NCBI RefSeq assembly: GCF_000463075.2
Contig: NZ_AVAQ01000051.1
Span: 1 to 64,000 of the forward strand
DNA length: 64,000 bases
Source: Lactiplantibacillus plantarum EGD-AQ4
GTDB lineage: Bacteria > Bacillota > Bacilli > Lactobacillales > Lactobacillaceae
Reading direction: 5' to 3'
The translations under genes were made by a program, and so were the position numbers. The number at the start of each line of letters is the position of its first letter. The first letter of the stretch is position 1. The notes under the pieces were generated by a model. It was not told the origin of the DNA. It ran no database searches and was given only the letters and a program-made list of their open reading frames with translations. This document shows positions 27,382 to 36,500 of the stretch, in pieces.

Positions 27382-27419
27382 GCGTGAAACGCTACATCCT
27401 AGTTCATAGCGTTTCACGT
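27382..27419. repeat. Inverted repeat with a partial parS-like core
   Basis: GCGTGAAACGCTA and TAGCGTTTCACGT are perfect 13-base arms separated by 12 bases. The right arm runs into GTTTCACGTGA, 11 bases of the parS core. The repeat lies between the dhaS start and the next rightward gene, so it may be an operator rather than a terminator. Confidence 0.6.
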
Positions 27420-27521
27420 GATTAATTTTTTAATGGTGGATATTAGTGCGATTTTCGCCCCTAGTATTTTTAAGCAACGTACACTAAAATACTAACAACA
27501 CACACTTAGGGGGTTTTCATC

Positions 27522-28040
27522 ATGACACCATCACTTACTGTCAAACGACTACCACTACTGGGAATGCTGGTTGCGATGCAGGTCGTTTTGGGTAGCTTGC
27601 TGACCATCCAACTGTTACTCACTAAAATCTCATTCACCTTTATCATCATCGCATTGACCGCACGTCTATTCTCGCCACTCGTCACCGCTGGTAGTGCCGC
27701 CTTGGCCAATCTATTAGGCATGTTATTGTTTCCAAAATTCACGTTTTTCCCGGGCTTTATCTTAACCGCCTTTTTGACCGGGCTCGTCTTTGGTATCGCC
27801 TTCCAGCAACAAACGACCCTGCCGCGAATTTTAACGGCAAACTTTATCGTGGTCTTCATCCTCAACCTCTTCATGAACAGTCTATGGCTGCACATCATGT
27901 ACATGACGCCGTGGTCCGTACTGCTGACAACTCGGATTATTCAAGAAATCGTGACCTACGTTTGCTACACGGCAATTTTGATTGCGGTCTTTAAGGTCCC
28001 GATTCTGACCAAACTGACGACACGTGACAGTGGTCATTAA
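27522..28040 (+). CDS. folT: ECF transporter S component, FolT-like
   Basis: A 172-residue membrane protein with about six helices. The order of blocks (KISFTFIIIALTARLFSP, GFILTAFLTGLVFG, LNLFMNSLWLHIMY and a terminal arginine-containing helix) fits the folate-type S components of energy-coupling factor transporters. The S component gives substrate specificity and uses a shared A-A'-T module encoded elsewhere, so a solitary gene is normal. A G-rich ribosome site precedes the ATG. The folate specificity is inferred from family resemblance only. Confidence 0.75.
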   Translation: MTPSLTVKRLPLLGMLVAMQVVLGSLLTIQLLLTKISFTFIIIALTARLFSPLVTAGSAALANLLGMLLFPKFTFFPGFILTAFLTGLVFGIAFQQQTTLPRILTANFIVVFILNLFMNSLWLHIMYMTPWSVLLTTRIIQEIVTYVCYTAILIAVFKVPILTKLTTRDSGH

Positions 28041-28103
28041 TGATTTAACGAAATTAATGATGACATCTGGTCAAAAATTGTTCTAAATCGCCACACTGTA
28101 CTA

Positions 28104-28162
28104 AAGACACCCAGTCGTTTCAGGAATTTTTTAAGCAAAATTCGCGAAACGACTGGGTGTCT
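28104..28162. terminator. Bidirectional hairpin between folT and the fusion gene
   Basis: AAGACACCCAGTCGTTTC and its exact reverse complement form an 18-bp stem with a 23-base loop, lying between convergent genes. Confidence 0.75.
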
Positions 28163-28275
28163 TGGTTATTCTTATGATTAATTATTTATTCTATTCGACG
28201 GCATGTGATTTATCCGGGCATGCCGGTGATATGACTACTGAAATCATTGCTAGGGCACTGGCTTTAACAGATACC

Positions 28276-29817
28276 CTAATTCAAAGCCGCAACCATCCCA
28301 TCCAAAAATTCATCCGCCGCACCAATAAAGATTTGTTGCGAATGATTGAAAATCGGCGCCTGTTCATCTGAATTCACCGACAGGACGTGTTGCGCGCCGG
28401 ACATGCCGGCCAGGTAATCATCATCACCGGAAACGCCCACGTTAATCAGGACTTCAGGCGCCACTGTCACCGCGCTACCACCGATTTGTTGCTCAACACT
28501 AAACTGTTCCATGGCAGTCAGTGGCTGCGTGACAGCAATCGCTGCGCCAATCCACTTGGCTAATTGTTGCGCCTGTAATAAAACAGCCGGTGTCATGGCG
28601 CCCCGTCCGAGCGCGATGATCCGTTTGGCAGTCGCAATGCTTCCGACATTGACCGGCACGTCTTGCGTTAACTTCAACCGTTTGACGACTCGATGTAGAT
28701 CAGCAACCACCAGGTGTTCCGGTGCAGTGGCCGATTCGTGGCCGACACTTAACGCTGCGTCATCATTGAAGTTGGTCGTCGCGTAGGTCGTGGCGAGTTG
28801 GCTAGTCGTTCCCACCAGTAGTGGCAGGGTTGCTAAGTCGTTACGCAAAGCGACCAATGGCGATTGTTGCGTATAAGCTAAGTCGCCAATCAGTGGCATT
28901 AATGGTTCAAAGGGCGTCAAGGCTTGTTGACTCGCAAACAGCGCAGCTAATTGGGCGGCATCCGTAAAGCCGCGGTCATCATCTGCTTGTTGGGCCGCAT
29001 TAAAGACGCTTGTCTCCAAGCTGGCGGTTAGTGCTAAGGTCGGGGCCAGCGCTGTCAATGGCGGCTGCTCAGCCAAGGCCAATTGTCGCACTTGATCCGT
29101 CGCGTGTTGCCAGACGCCAGCGGTCACCGTTGCTGCAAATAGTTGGCCAACGGCTTGGGCTCGTTGTAAGACGCGTTGACCACGACCAAGCTGACCGAGT
29201 TGATTGGCCGCCGTTGCCGAGACAGTAGTGAGTTTTAAGTCCGCCACTGATAACCCGCGTAGTCCGAGTAACGGGACCGGATTGCCCATCTCAACGCCTG
29301 CTTGGTCGGCCTTAATCAGAAACGCACCGGCCGCATCTGGTGGGGTCTGGGCTAACACTAGGTAGTCGGTGGCCTGACCAGCGTTCAACACAGCCTTGAC
29401 CGTCTCCGTTAATTGCCAACCAGCCGTTACTGGCGTGGCTTTGACCGTGGAGCTATCAGTCACGTGTGACGGCAGCGCGGCTAAACCAAAGGTCGTTTGC
29501 GGCGTTAAATACTGTTGCCGCTGCTGGGGCGTTCCAAACGTTGCCACGGCATCTTCAACTTGCCAGCGAGCAGCGAATTGGCTCGCTAATCCAGCAGAAC
29601 TGTGCGCTAAGACCAATAATGCCAGCACCCGTTGCGTCAAACGTTCATCCGCTAACCCATCACTTAAAGCCAACTGCTCGGTCAGTGTCGCTAGCAGCGC
29701 GGGATCGACCGTCCCAGTCGTTTCCAATTGCATCGTCATGCCCATCAGTTGCTCACGAGCTAGTGCTTGTAAGGTTTGCCACAGCGCCATCTGCCGTGCT
29801 GATAAATGTAATTCCAT
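28276..29817 (-). CDS. Fused acyl-CoA dehydrogenase-like/EtfA C-domain flavoprotein
   Basis: A 513-residue protein that joins two halves normally found as separate proteins. The N-terminal ~380 residues resemble a diverged acyl-CoA dehydrogenase (FGTPQQRQQYLTP, then GLRGLSVADLKL...LGQLGRG, counterparts of the family's GTxEQ and GIRGS/LGxxGxG blocks). The C-terminal ~130 residues are a clear FAD-binding domain of electron transfer flavoprotein alpha: IIALGRG, GGSAVTVAPEVLINVGVSG, YLAGM, and VNSDEQAPIFNHSQQIFIG. The N-terminal EtfA domain and any etfB gene are missing here. It may shuttle electrons internally between two flavins; the substrate is unknown. The ATG at 29817 is preferred because GAGGG precedes it. 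Confidence 0.75.
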   Translation of the reverse strand: MELHLSARQMALWQTLQALAREQLMGMTMQLETTGTVDPALLATLTEQLALSDGLADERLTQRVLALLVLAHSSAGLASQFAARWQVEDAVATFGTPQQRQQYLTPQTTFGLAALPSHVTDSSTVKATPVTAGWQLTETVKAVLNAGQATDYLVLAQTPPDAAGAFLIKADQAGVEMGNPVPLLGLRGLSVADLKLTTVSATAANQLGQLGRGQRVLQRAQAVGQLFAATVTAGVWQHATDQVRQLALAEQPPLTALAPTLALTASLETSVFNAAQQADDDRGFTDAAQLAALFASQQALTPFEPLMPLIGDLAYTQQSPLVALRNDLATLPLLVGTTSQLATTYATTNFNDDAALSVGHESATAPEHLVVADLHRVVKRLKLTQDVPVNVGSIATAKRIIALGRGAMTPAVLLQAQQLAKWIGAAIAVTQPLTAMEQFSVEQQIGGSAVTVAPEVLINVGVSGDDDYLAGMSGAQHVLSVNSDEQAPIFNHSQQIFIGAADEFLDGMVAALN

Positions 29818-29952
29818 CTTGATCCCTCGCTTCATCCGTTACTTAATAAGTCTAACTTACCACATTTTTAGCGTGCAAACGAGTAATCCTGTCAGCGACA
29901 CTCATTTCGCATATTGACTCACACCATTCAGCACGAACTGGTTGTAGACTCA

Positions 29953-29993
29953 AAAAAGCAACTGCCTAATTCATGCCGGCAATTACTTTTTTA
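29953..29993 (-). terminator. Terminator after the ABC-TetR operon
   Basis: AAAAAAGCAACTGCC and GGCAATTACTTTTTT form a hairpin with one or two mismatches between the TetR gene and the next leftward gene. Confidence 0.6.
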
Positions 29994-30078
29994 CATGCAT
30001 CGTGATGGTCAGCCACTAACTTCAGTAGCTTGAAATTTACAATTTTTCAGAAGACCAGTGTGCTAAGCATGACACTGC

Positions 30079-30726
30079 TCACTCTGGGTCAACGAAGCCA
30101 TGCTCCAAAATCGCCATATAGGTCTGAGCTCGCTGAACGATCCACGCGGCATCGTCCATCGACTGCACGTTTGGTTGTTCACGCATATAGGCTTGAAATT
30201 CCGTAAAAATTTGATTATAAACGCCCATAATTAACGCAATCGTTGCTTCACGATCAATTTCTGGGCGCAGGTTCATTTTATCTAAAACCTGGCCAATCAT
30301 CTCCTGCGTGATCGTCATCGCTTTGGCATATAAGCCCTTCATCTGTGCCTGTATTTTCGTCGGTAATCGTTCTAAGGCGCCATAAGCTTCAATCATAATT
30401 TTCATCTCATTTGGATGGTCGCGGCCAAAATCAGCCTTGTATTGCGCGCTGCGAGCCATTAGCGTCACTAAATCATCGGGGACGGCATAGGATTGGCGAT
30501 TGATCGTGTCGATAATCGTCTCAGTTGCCAGCTGGACGGTCGCGAAGTAGAGTCCCTGCTTGCTGCCATAGTAATGAAATAGGAGCCCTTTGGAGACCGC
30601 CGCAGCACTCGCGATGGCATCCGTTTTGGCATCCCGATAGCCCCGCGCAGCAAATTCATGCATCGCCGCTTGCATCATCCGCGTTACCTTTTTTGGATCC
30701 TTGGGGACTGTTTGCTTGTTTGCCAT
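30079..30726 (-). CDS. TetR-family regulator of the adjacent ABC exporter
   Basis: A 215-residue TetR-type repressor. The N-terminal DNA-binding domain shows FAARGYRDAKTDAIASAAAVSKGLLFHYYGSK; the remainder is a helical ligand-binding domain. It is the last gene of a leftward operon ATPase-permease-TetR, so it probably controls its own operon through the TGACTAGTGAGTCA site upstream of the ATPase. The ligand is unknown. Confidence 0.85.
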   Translation of the reverse strand: MANKQTVPKDPKKVTRMMQAAMHEFAARGYRDAKTDAIASAAAVSKGLLFHYYGSKQGLYFATVQLATETIIDTINRQSYAVPDDLVTLMARSAQYKADFGRDHPNEMKIMIEAYGALERLPTKIQAQMKGLYAKAMTITQEMIGQVLDKMNLRPEIDREATIALIMGVYNQIFTEFQAYMREQPNVQSMDDAAWIVQRAQTYMAILEHGFVDPE

Positions 30727-30812
30727 CTACCAATCATCCTTTCATCCATTATTATTGCTAGTGGTCACCGTATTAATCATTATCATCATGGGTTGGCCAG
30801 ACTGCTTGAGAC

Positions 30813-32438
30813 TTATTGGGCTAAGTCCCGGCGTCGATAACCACACGCCGCTATGATTAATATTAGCACAGCGATTGCCAAGCACCAGCCACTCGTGGCC
30901 CAATCGATTGCCTTAATCGGGACCTGATTGACAAACCCGATTGGTGTCAATCGCCGCGCCCACCGCGGTAAATCGATTAAATTGCCCAAATAAAGCGAGA
31001 AGAACGCATAACCGACCCACGCCCAGGCGACCACGCGCCATTTGGGCAGCCAACCAGCCAAGGCACTGGCAACCGCAATCATGACCAACATTGCGGGAAC
31101 ATAGGCACAAAAAATCTGCCAATAAGTTGACCAACGAATTGGATCAGTCATACTGACGGCTCCCATCAAATACATTCCGACCAGTCCTGAAAGTAACACG
31201 CCGCTACCAAGAACGAGCGCCCAACCAGTATAACTGGCCCACACGTGCCACCGAGACGTTGCGGTCGCATAAACTTGATGCAGAACGCCTTTTTGCTCAT
31301 CGCCCACTAGCTTCAGCATCAACTGCACGGCTGGAATCAAGGCCACAATCACCATCACGACCGCTAACACGGCAATGAAGTTCTTGACGACCGTCCGATT
31401 GGCCGCGGCCAGTGCGGAAGCCCCCAGCAATTGTTTGATCATCGGGTTGCTTTTTGCTAGATCACCGATCGTGTTAAAAATTGACGCGTAGGACGCCCCT
31501 AAAATGAAATTACCGAGTAACCAAGCGATCATCATGCCCCGTGATTGCCGCCATAACAACGTCATCGGCCCTCGCAACCACAAACTTGCTTGACGACGAC
31601 CACGGCGCGGGCTAATCAAGCCGGCGCCCACATCACGTTGCGCACTCAATCCGAGCGCCACGGCCAAACACACTAACCCCATCAGTCCGTACAAGCCGAC
31701 CGGTAACCAGCGAGCCGTTTGGTAAACGTCCATTTTTTCAATCCAGCCAAAGGGAATCCACCAAGTGAGGCGGGGATGACTGACATCCGTTCCCATTCGC
31801 GCAATATACATGCCGCCAAGGACCACGTAACTGAGCATCGTAGTCCCACTCGCACTGGTCGCAATCTGAGCAAGCAAAAGCGTCAACATGCCAAACGCCC
31901 AGCCAAGTGTGCCTAACCCCTGACCAATCAACCAATTACCAATCGTCGTTGCACCTGGCAGTTGCGCCACTTGCAGGCCCAATCCAAAGAGCACACCAAC
32001 TAAGCCATTTAAGACGGTCAATTCCATTGCCACTGCGAACAGTGGGGCGAGGCGACCGACCGCGTGTGCTCGGATCAATTCTAATCGGCCGCTATCCTCG
32101 TCGGAACGGGTCGCAGCGACTACAATCATGATATTCATAATCACCATGAATAGCGCCATAAAGACGACCATTTCAGTTGCAAACACTTTGGCTGTCGTAT
32201 ACGGCGCCTTCGCGGTAAACGCACCAAATAAGGCGACCATCGCCGGCATTTTAAGCGTTTTGACAATTTCGTTTAAAGCCGCCTGAGTCCCATAAATCCC
32301 ATCAAATTTAGCCGCAATCACCGCGAATAAGCCGGTCATCACCGCAAGCCAAATCAGGTCTTTCTTCCAATCTCGTTTTAAATCAAAACGAATCAGTGTC
32401 CCAGCCCGTGCGCCTAATTGCCTCATCATCCGAATCAC
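30813..32438 (-). CDS. ABC-2 type exporter permease
   Basis: A 541-residue membrane protein with about twelve predicted helices, organised as two similar six-helix halves. It resembles the fused permeases of TetR-regulated Gram-positive drug or polyketide exporters. A GTG start overlaps the ATPase stop by four bases (GTGA), so it is coupled to it. It forms the channel of the exporter; the substrate cannot be read. Confidence 0.82.
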   Translation of the reverse strand: MIRMMRQLGARAGTLIRFDLKRDWKKDLIWLAVMTGLFAVIAAKFDGIYGTQAALNEIVKTLKMPAMVALFGAFTAKAPYTTAKVFATEMVVFMALFMVIMNIMIVVAATRSDEDSGRLELIRAHAVGRLAPLFAVAMELTVLNGLVGVLFGLGLQVAQLPGATTIGNWLIGQGLGTLGWAFGMLTLLLAQIATSASGTTMLSYVVLGGMYIARMGTDVSHPRLTWWIPFGWIEKMDVYQTARWLPVGLYGLMGLVCLAVALGLSAQRDVGAGLISPRRGRRQASLWLRGPMTLLWRQSRGMMIAWLLGNFILGASYASIFNTIGDLAKSNPMIKQLLGASALAAANRTVVKNFIAVLAVVMVIVALIPAVQLMLKLVGDEQKGVLHQVYATATSRWHVWASYTGWALVLGSGVLLSGLVGMYLMGAVSMTDPIRWSTYWQIFCAYVPAMLVMIAVASALAGWLPKWRVVAWAWVGYAFFSLYLGNLIDLPRWARRLTPIGFVNQVPIKAIDWATSGWCLAIAVLILIIAACGYRRRDLAQ

Positions 32439-33352
32439 TTCCCGTCATCATGTGGTTCGTCAGTGGTGTAGTAACGCATGAACAAGTCTTCGAGCGTCGG
32501 CGGTGTCGTGGTCAGCGTTAACAGTTGCCGCTGCGTTAAATATTGCATCACGGTACTCAGTTGGTCCGCATCGACAGCCAAACTAACGTGATTTTTGCCG
32601 TGGCATGAGGTAACACCATGAACGCCCGGCAACGTTGCTAAATCGGTCAAGGCGTCTTTCGTCTGCACGTCCACCGTCGTGCGAGTCAAATGACGCATTT
32701 CGGCTAACGTGCCCGTTTCAACGATTCGTCCTTCACGAATAATGGCAATGCGATCACACATTTTTTCAACTTCTGACAAGATATGACTGGAGAGCAAGAC
32801 ACTTTTCCCCTGCTGCTTTAACGCCAAGACCTCGTTTTGAAACGTCTGTTCATTCAACGGGTCTAAGCCGGAAGTCGGCTCGTCAAAGATATAAAAATCG
32901 GCATCCGTCGAAAACGCCGCTATCAAGGCTACTTTTTGCCGGTTACCTTTAGAATAAGTGCGCGCTTTTTTACGCGGGTCTAATTCAAATTGATCAATCA
33001 GCGCATCCGTCTTCGCAGTATGCTGCCCACCGTTCAACTTCAAGAACAGGTCAATGATTTCACCACCACTCAAATTCGGCCACAAATAAACATCGCCCGG
33101 CACATACGCGAGCCGCTTGTGGATTGCGACGCTCTCTCGCCAGACGTCTTGGCCAAAAATCAGCGCATGACCACTAGTCGCCCGTAATAGCCCTAGTAAT
33201 ACCCGAATCGTCGTCGACTTTCCCGCACCATTCGGGCCAATAAAGCCGAACACTTCCCCCGGTCCCACTTCAAAATCAATATCAGCCAACGCATTGAACT
33301 TACCAAACCGTTTCTGTAAATGCGTGATTTTTAAAACTGGTTCATTAGCCAT
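32435..33352 (-). CDS. ABC exporter ATPase
   Basis: A 305-residue ATPase of the ABC-2 drug/antibiotic exporter class. Walker A is GPNGAGKST, the signature region is TYSKGNRQKVALIAAF (SKGN instead of SGGQ), Walker B is YIFDEPTSGLDPL and the switch His is in LLSSHILSEVEKM. The ATG at 33352 with GGGAG 8 bases upstream is preferred over one six codons earlier. It leads the operon behind a near-consensus promoter overlapped by an inverted repeat. Confidence 0.87.
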   Translation of the reverse strand: MANEPVLKITHLQKRFGKFNALADIDFEVGPGEVFGFIGPNGAGKSTTIRVLLGLLRATSGHALIFGQDVWRESVAIHKRLAYVPGDVYLWPNLSGGEIIDLFLKLNGGQHTAKTDALIDQFELDPRKKARTYSKGNRQKVALIAAFSTDADFYIFDEPTSGLDPLNEQTFQNEVLALKQQGKSVLLSSHILSEVEKMCDRIAIIREGRIVETGTLAEMRHLTRTTVDVQTKDALTDLATLPGVHGVTSCHGKNHVSLAVDADQLSTVMQYLTQRQLLTLTTTPPTLEDLFMRYYTTDEPHDDGK

Positions 33353-33411
33353 ACTGCCCACTCCCATCACTGAACCGAATCAACGAGCGACTCGGTTGTA
33401 TTGTTGCCGCT

Positions 33412-33454
33412 ATCATACGCACGATTGACCCGCAAGTCAATGACTAGTGAGTCA
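33412..33454 (-). promoter_or_regulatory. ABC exporter operon promoter and TetR-type operator
   Basis: Leftward -35 TTGACT (33435-33440) and -10 TATGAT (33412-33417) are 17 bases apart. The palindrome TGACTAGTGAGTCA (33441-33454) abuts the -35 and is a good candidate for the operon's own TetR regulator. Confidence 0.65.
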
Positions 33455-33742
33455 ATTTTTGGGCCATACTAACTCAACGGCTTAGAACGTTGCGACATCA
33501 GTCGTTCCCGCTCGTTAAGCTAATTAAGTATCTGCTAAGCTGAGTGGTGAATTGGCGCAATCTCTTAATCTGACAACACTATTTTGTGGTTGAACTTTAG
33601 TGAATATTTCCCGCTTACATGATTACGCCAGTTGATTGCTTAGCCTTCCTTCTTCGCTAGATGTCCTCACGACCTAATCAATTGAGCTAATCGAGGCCAA
33701 ACATCTAACCACAGTATGGTCACAATCGAAAAGTTAGCGTCC

Positions 33743-33760
33743 TTATTTCCCGGGAAATAA
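33743..33760. repeat. 18-bp palindrome, copy 1
   Basis: TTATTTCCCGGGAAATAA is a perfect palindrome that occurs again, exactly, at 56636-56653. It lies in the ~500-base gene-free interval 33353-33876 and is followed by a CCGGG half-element. Apart from it, the exporter promoter and a terminator, I see nothing in this interval. Confidence 0.85.
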
Positions 33761-33833
33761 TCCGGGCAATTATTAGGCCACCACACAATCACCCTTAAAG
33801 ATCGCCCAACTCAACTAATCATCAGCCAACAAA

Positions 33834-33860
33834 AAAACACCCCGATCACTCGGAATGCTT
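33834..33860 (-). terminator. Terminator after the AP2-domain gene
   Basis: Read leftward, CATTCCGA and TCGGGGTG pair (one G-T) around GTGA and are followed by TTTTTTTG. Confidence 0.65.
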
Positions 33861-33876
33861 AAATGTATGTACGCGC

Positions 33877-34368
33877 CTAATCCGTACTTGATTCTTCATA
33901 TTCTTTCAATACGGGCATTACATAGCGTTGTTCAGCCTGCTTGCGCGCCATAATTGCATCGTCCATATCTGCAAATTGTTGATTTAATACTAACCGACCA
34001 CGATACATTAACCGGGCCACCCATTTTTGTGAGCAACGGTCAAAGGATACCCCAATGACGCCACTCCGGTTACGGCTATTCGGTTTCAATCGATCGACTG
34101 AAGTTCCTTGATATAGCGGTAAGTTATCACTCCGTCCCATGTTTTTACGTGTTTGGGGATTCTCGAAAATATTCTTCCGACTGACATCCGCGCGTAAACA
34201 ACCACAGCTTTTCGTAATTCCTTTCCGTAACCGATAACTATCGACAACTACCTGTCGACCACATGAACACTGACACAACCACCGTGCATTACCATTAGGT
34301 GCACTTTCAGCCCGTTCGAGCACTGTCAAACGGCTGAACGTCTCACCTGTCAAATCCTTGAGTCGCAT
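33877..34368 (-). CDS. AP2-domain protein of phage/mobile type
   Basis: A 163-residue small protein. Residues 1-60 hold a zinc-ribbon-like block (WLCQCSCGR...KSCGC) preceded by LTGETFSRLTVLERAE, the leader common in phage-encoded HNH/AP2 proteins. Residues about 100-150 form an AP2-like DNA-binding domain (SGVIGVSFDRCSQKWVARL). The HNH nuclease core normally between the two is absent. It may be a DNA-binding remnant of a homing-type gene or a host-adopted regulator. GAGGTG precedes the ATG. It stands alone with its own terminator. Confidence 0.75.
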   Translation of the reverse strand: MRLKDLTGETFSRLTVLERAESAPNGNARWLCQCSCGRQVVVDSYRLRKGITKSCGCLRADVSRKNIFENPQTRKNMGRSDNLPLYQGTSVDRLKPNSRNRSGVIGVSFDRCSQKWVARLMYRGRLVLNQQFADMDDAIMARKQAEQRYVMPVLKEYEESSTD

Positions 34369-34377
34369 CAAAATCAC

Positions 34378-34752
34378 CTCACTAAGCTTTCTGCATAATT
34401 AGTCCGACCACATTAAATCCAATCGAGCTTGTACTATCTACGGTAACCCGATTATATGAAATATTTGTGACGAATAAAAAAATTTTCATTGTTAAATTTG
34501 TGCAAAACTTCTTATTTGGCGGAAAACATGTCAACACTCCGCACATTCCAGCTTTGTCATTTATACTAGAATACTACTATTATGTTTGTGTGTCACTTAT
34601 TATTATTTATATTATTTTTAGCTGATTGACTAACCCCGCTTGAATACCACTGACAATACGCCTTAAAGTCCAGTAACGACCTGATTCATCGACTTACTAC
34701 CCCCCAAACAATTTCCGATTACTTAGCAGGTTAATACCCACTACTGGGCATC
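34378..34752. other. A/T-rich gene-free interval
   Basis: No convincing reading frame or RNA structure was seen. The stretch is markedly A/T rich around 34470-34620, unlike its neighbours. Confidence 0.5.
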
Positions 34753-34795
34753 AAAAAAAACGCCACTTCGCAGTAACGACTACCAGGTGACGTTT
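34753..34795 (-). terminator. Terminator after the DUF2812 genes
   Basis: Read leftward, AACGTCAC and GTGGCGTT arms are followed by TTTTTT. Confidence 0.65.
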
Positions 34796-34842
34796 ACGGC
34801 TATGTTCAATTAACGACCTGTCAGTCCAGCTAAATATCCTAA

Positions 34843-35655
34843 TCAGACAAACCAACCGACTGGTGCCAGTCCCAGCCAACTGAAAATGTCGGTTTGTACT
34901 TGATCAGCAGTTACTGACTGGATCACTTGCTTGATTTCGGCAGTACTAGCCAACGTTTGAACATCATACCAATACTTGCCGCGTTTGTCATGGCCGACCA
35001 GGGTCCACCGGCCTAACGACTTTAATTCTGGCGCTTCAACGTCCAACTCTGCCGTTAATGGACTCACAAAAACGTGCATCGTTGGCATCCACGCGCCGTC
35101 GTACTGTTCAGTCTCTCGACGCAACTGACTGATTTGCAATTGTAATCGTCCTGAAATGCGATATAACCCGAGAACAGCCAAAATTCCAACCAATAACAGC
35201 AGTAACCAAGGCCCCAGCAAGTCGAGTTGTTGTCGTTGAATCAAGAGTACCAGGAACAAGCCCCAGACGATCACCCCCGCGTACAAGCTCAAATTAATCG
35301 TATTCATCGCTTGGTCGCGCAACTGTAACGCAACTTTCAGGCGCATTTGCGGATCGCTGGGTGCTAGCTTTGTGTGCTGCAAGCTCGGCTGGTCGCTCCC
35401 CGTGTAAATCACCTCGACATCCGCCCCCTTCACAGGGACCGTTGTCAGCACTTGAAACGCACTGTTACGGTCAGTCACCGTCGTCGAAATATCCTGCGCC
35501 ACGTACTCACTGAAAACACGGTAGGTCGTCGCAACTTTTTTAAACTGATACCAATTCCCATGAATCTCCGTTAGTAGATAGTGCCGGGCTGTGAGGCCGT
35601 TTAGCCACGTTAACTCCTGTTCTGAACCCTTAATTAAAAACCGATGCCGCCACAT
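34843..35655 (-). CDS. DUF2812 membrane protein (second of pair)
   Basis: A 270-residue protein beginning MWRHRFL, with the DUF2812 pattern of an N-terminal cytoplasmic part containing WLNGL...GNWYQFKK, two central helices (about residues 115-165) and a C-terminal part with LVGHDKRGKYWYDVQTLAS. It is a clear paralog of the gene at 35674-36462, from which it is separated by 18 bases. DUF2812 proteins are usually encoded after PadR regulators, as here. Function is unknown; a sensor or partner of the regulator at the membrane is possible. Confidence 0.75.
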   Translation of the reverse strand: MWRHRFLIKGSEQELTWLNGLTARHYLLTEIHGNWYQFKKVATTYRVFSEYVAQDISTTVTDRNSAFQVLTTVPVKGADVEVIYTGSDQPSLQHTKLAPSDPQMRLKVALQLRDQAMNTINLSLYAGVIVWGLFLVLLIQRQQLDLLGPWLLLLLVGILAVLGLYRISGRLQLQISQLRRETEQYDGAWMPTMHVFVSPLTAELDVEAPELKSLGRWTLVGHDKRGKYWYDVQTLASTAEIKQVIQSVTADQVQTDIFSWLGLAPVGWFV

Positions 35656-35673
35656 AATCCCACGTCCTTTTTA

Positions 35674-36462
35674 CTAAAGATAACCAATTGGTGCTAATCC
35701 TAGCCAGCTGACAATCGATATGGTAACGCTATGGCCGATTGCTGATTGTAGCGTTTGCTTGATTTCACTGGCACTTGCTAGCGTTCGAATATCATACCAA
35801 TACATGCCGCGATGATCCTGTCCCACGTACTGCCACTGGCCGATACTAGCCACTTTTTCAATCTCCAGCGGTGCCGCCATGTTTTTCAAAAAGACGTGCA
35901 TCGTTGGCCGCCACGCATCATCATACTGTTGGGTCACGACACGCAACGCGTTGGCCTGCTTGTGAATCCGACTAGCTTGCCACGCCGGATAGAAGCTAAA
36001 TAGCATCCAAATCAACCCATACCAGCCACCCCACGTGTCGTTCATGAGCTTGAAATAAATCAAAATCATTGCTAGTAGTAGTCCCAGAACAACCCTGAGA
36101 TTCATCACATTCAGCAAGTGTCCCCGCTGTGCCAACGCGACTTTCAATTGTAGTGGGGCATTTTGCCGGTCAACACGTGTCACGTCCAGCTCAGTCTGCG
36201 CCGTGGCCGTATAGATGACTTGGACATCCGGCTGCTTGAGCTGCAACTTGGTCACCAATTCAAACGGCGGTTGGCTGGTCTCAATGTCCGTCGCCACTTC
36301 GCTCGTGACATACTCACTGAAGAGCTGCACTGGCGTCTTGGTCGCCTGAAATTGATACCAATTGCCCGTAATTCGGCATAACCGCTGTCCCCGTTGCGCT
36401 TGCTGATTCAACCACTTAAGCTCGTCATCCGAGCCTTTGACCGTCACATGATAACGCCACAT
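35674..36462 (-). CDS. DUF2812 membrane protein (first of pair)
   Basis: A 262-residue paralog of the next gene, starting MWRYHVTVKGSDDELKWL and containing GNWYQFQATK, two central helices and VGQDHRGMYWYDIRTLAS. The shared endings (SWLGLAPxG) and spacing point to a tandem duplication followed by divergence. It lies 38 bases after the PadR gene. Confidence 0.75.
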   Translation of the reverse strand: MWRYHVTVKGSDDELKWLNQQAQRGQRLCRITGNWYQFQATKTPVQLFSEYVTSEVATDIETSQPPFELVTKLQLKQPDVQVIYTATAQTELDVTRVDRQNAPLQLKVALAQRGHLLNVMNLRVVLGLLLAMILIYFKLMNDTWGGWYGLIWMLFSFYPAWQASRIHKQANALRVVTQQYDDAWRPTMHVFLKNMAAPLEIEKVASIGQWQYVGQDHRGMYWYDIRTLASASEIKQTLQSAIGHSVTISIVSWLGLAPIGYL

Positions 36463-36500
36463 CTCATCACTTCCCCCGTGATATCGGCCTGCTAGATAGA

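Noticed and set aside
29396-29917. 173- and 118-codon rightward frames over the fusion gene
   Set aside because: They are antisense to the acyl-CoA dehydrogenase-like part, which has recognisable domains; they have Cys/Ser-rich shadow composition.
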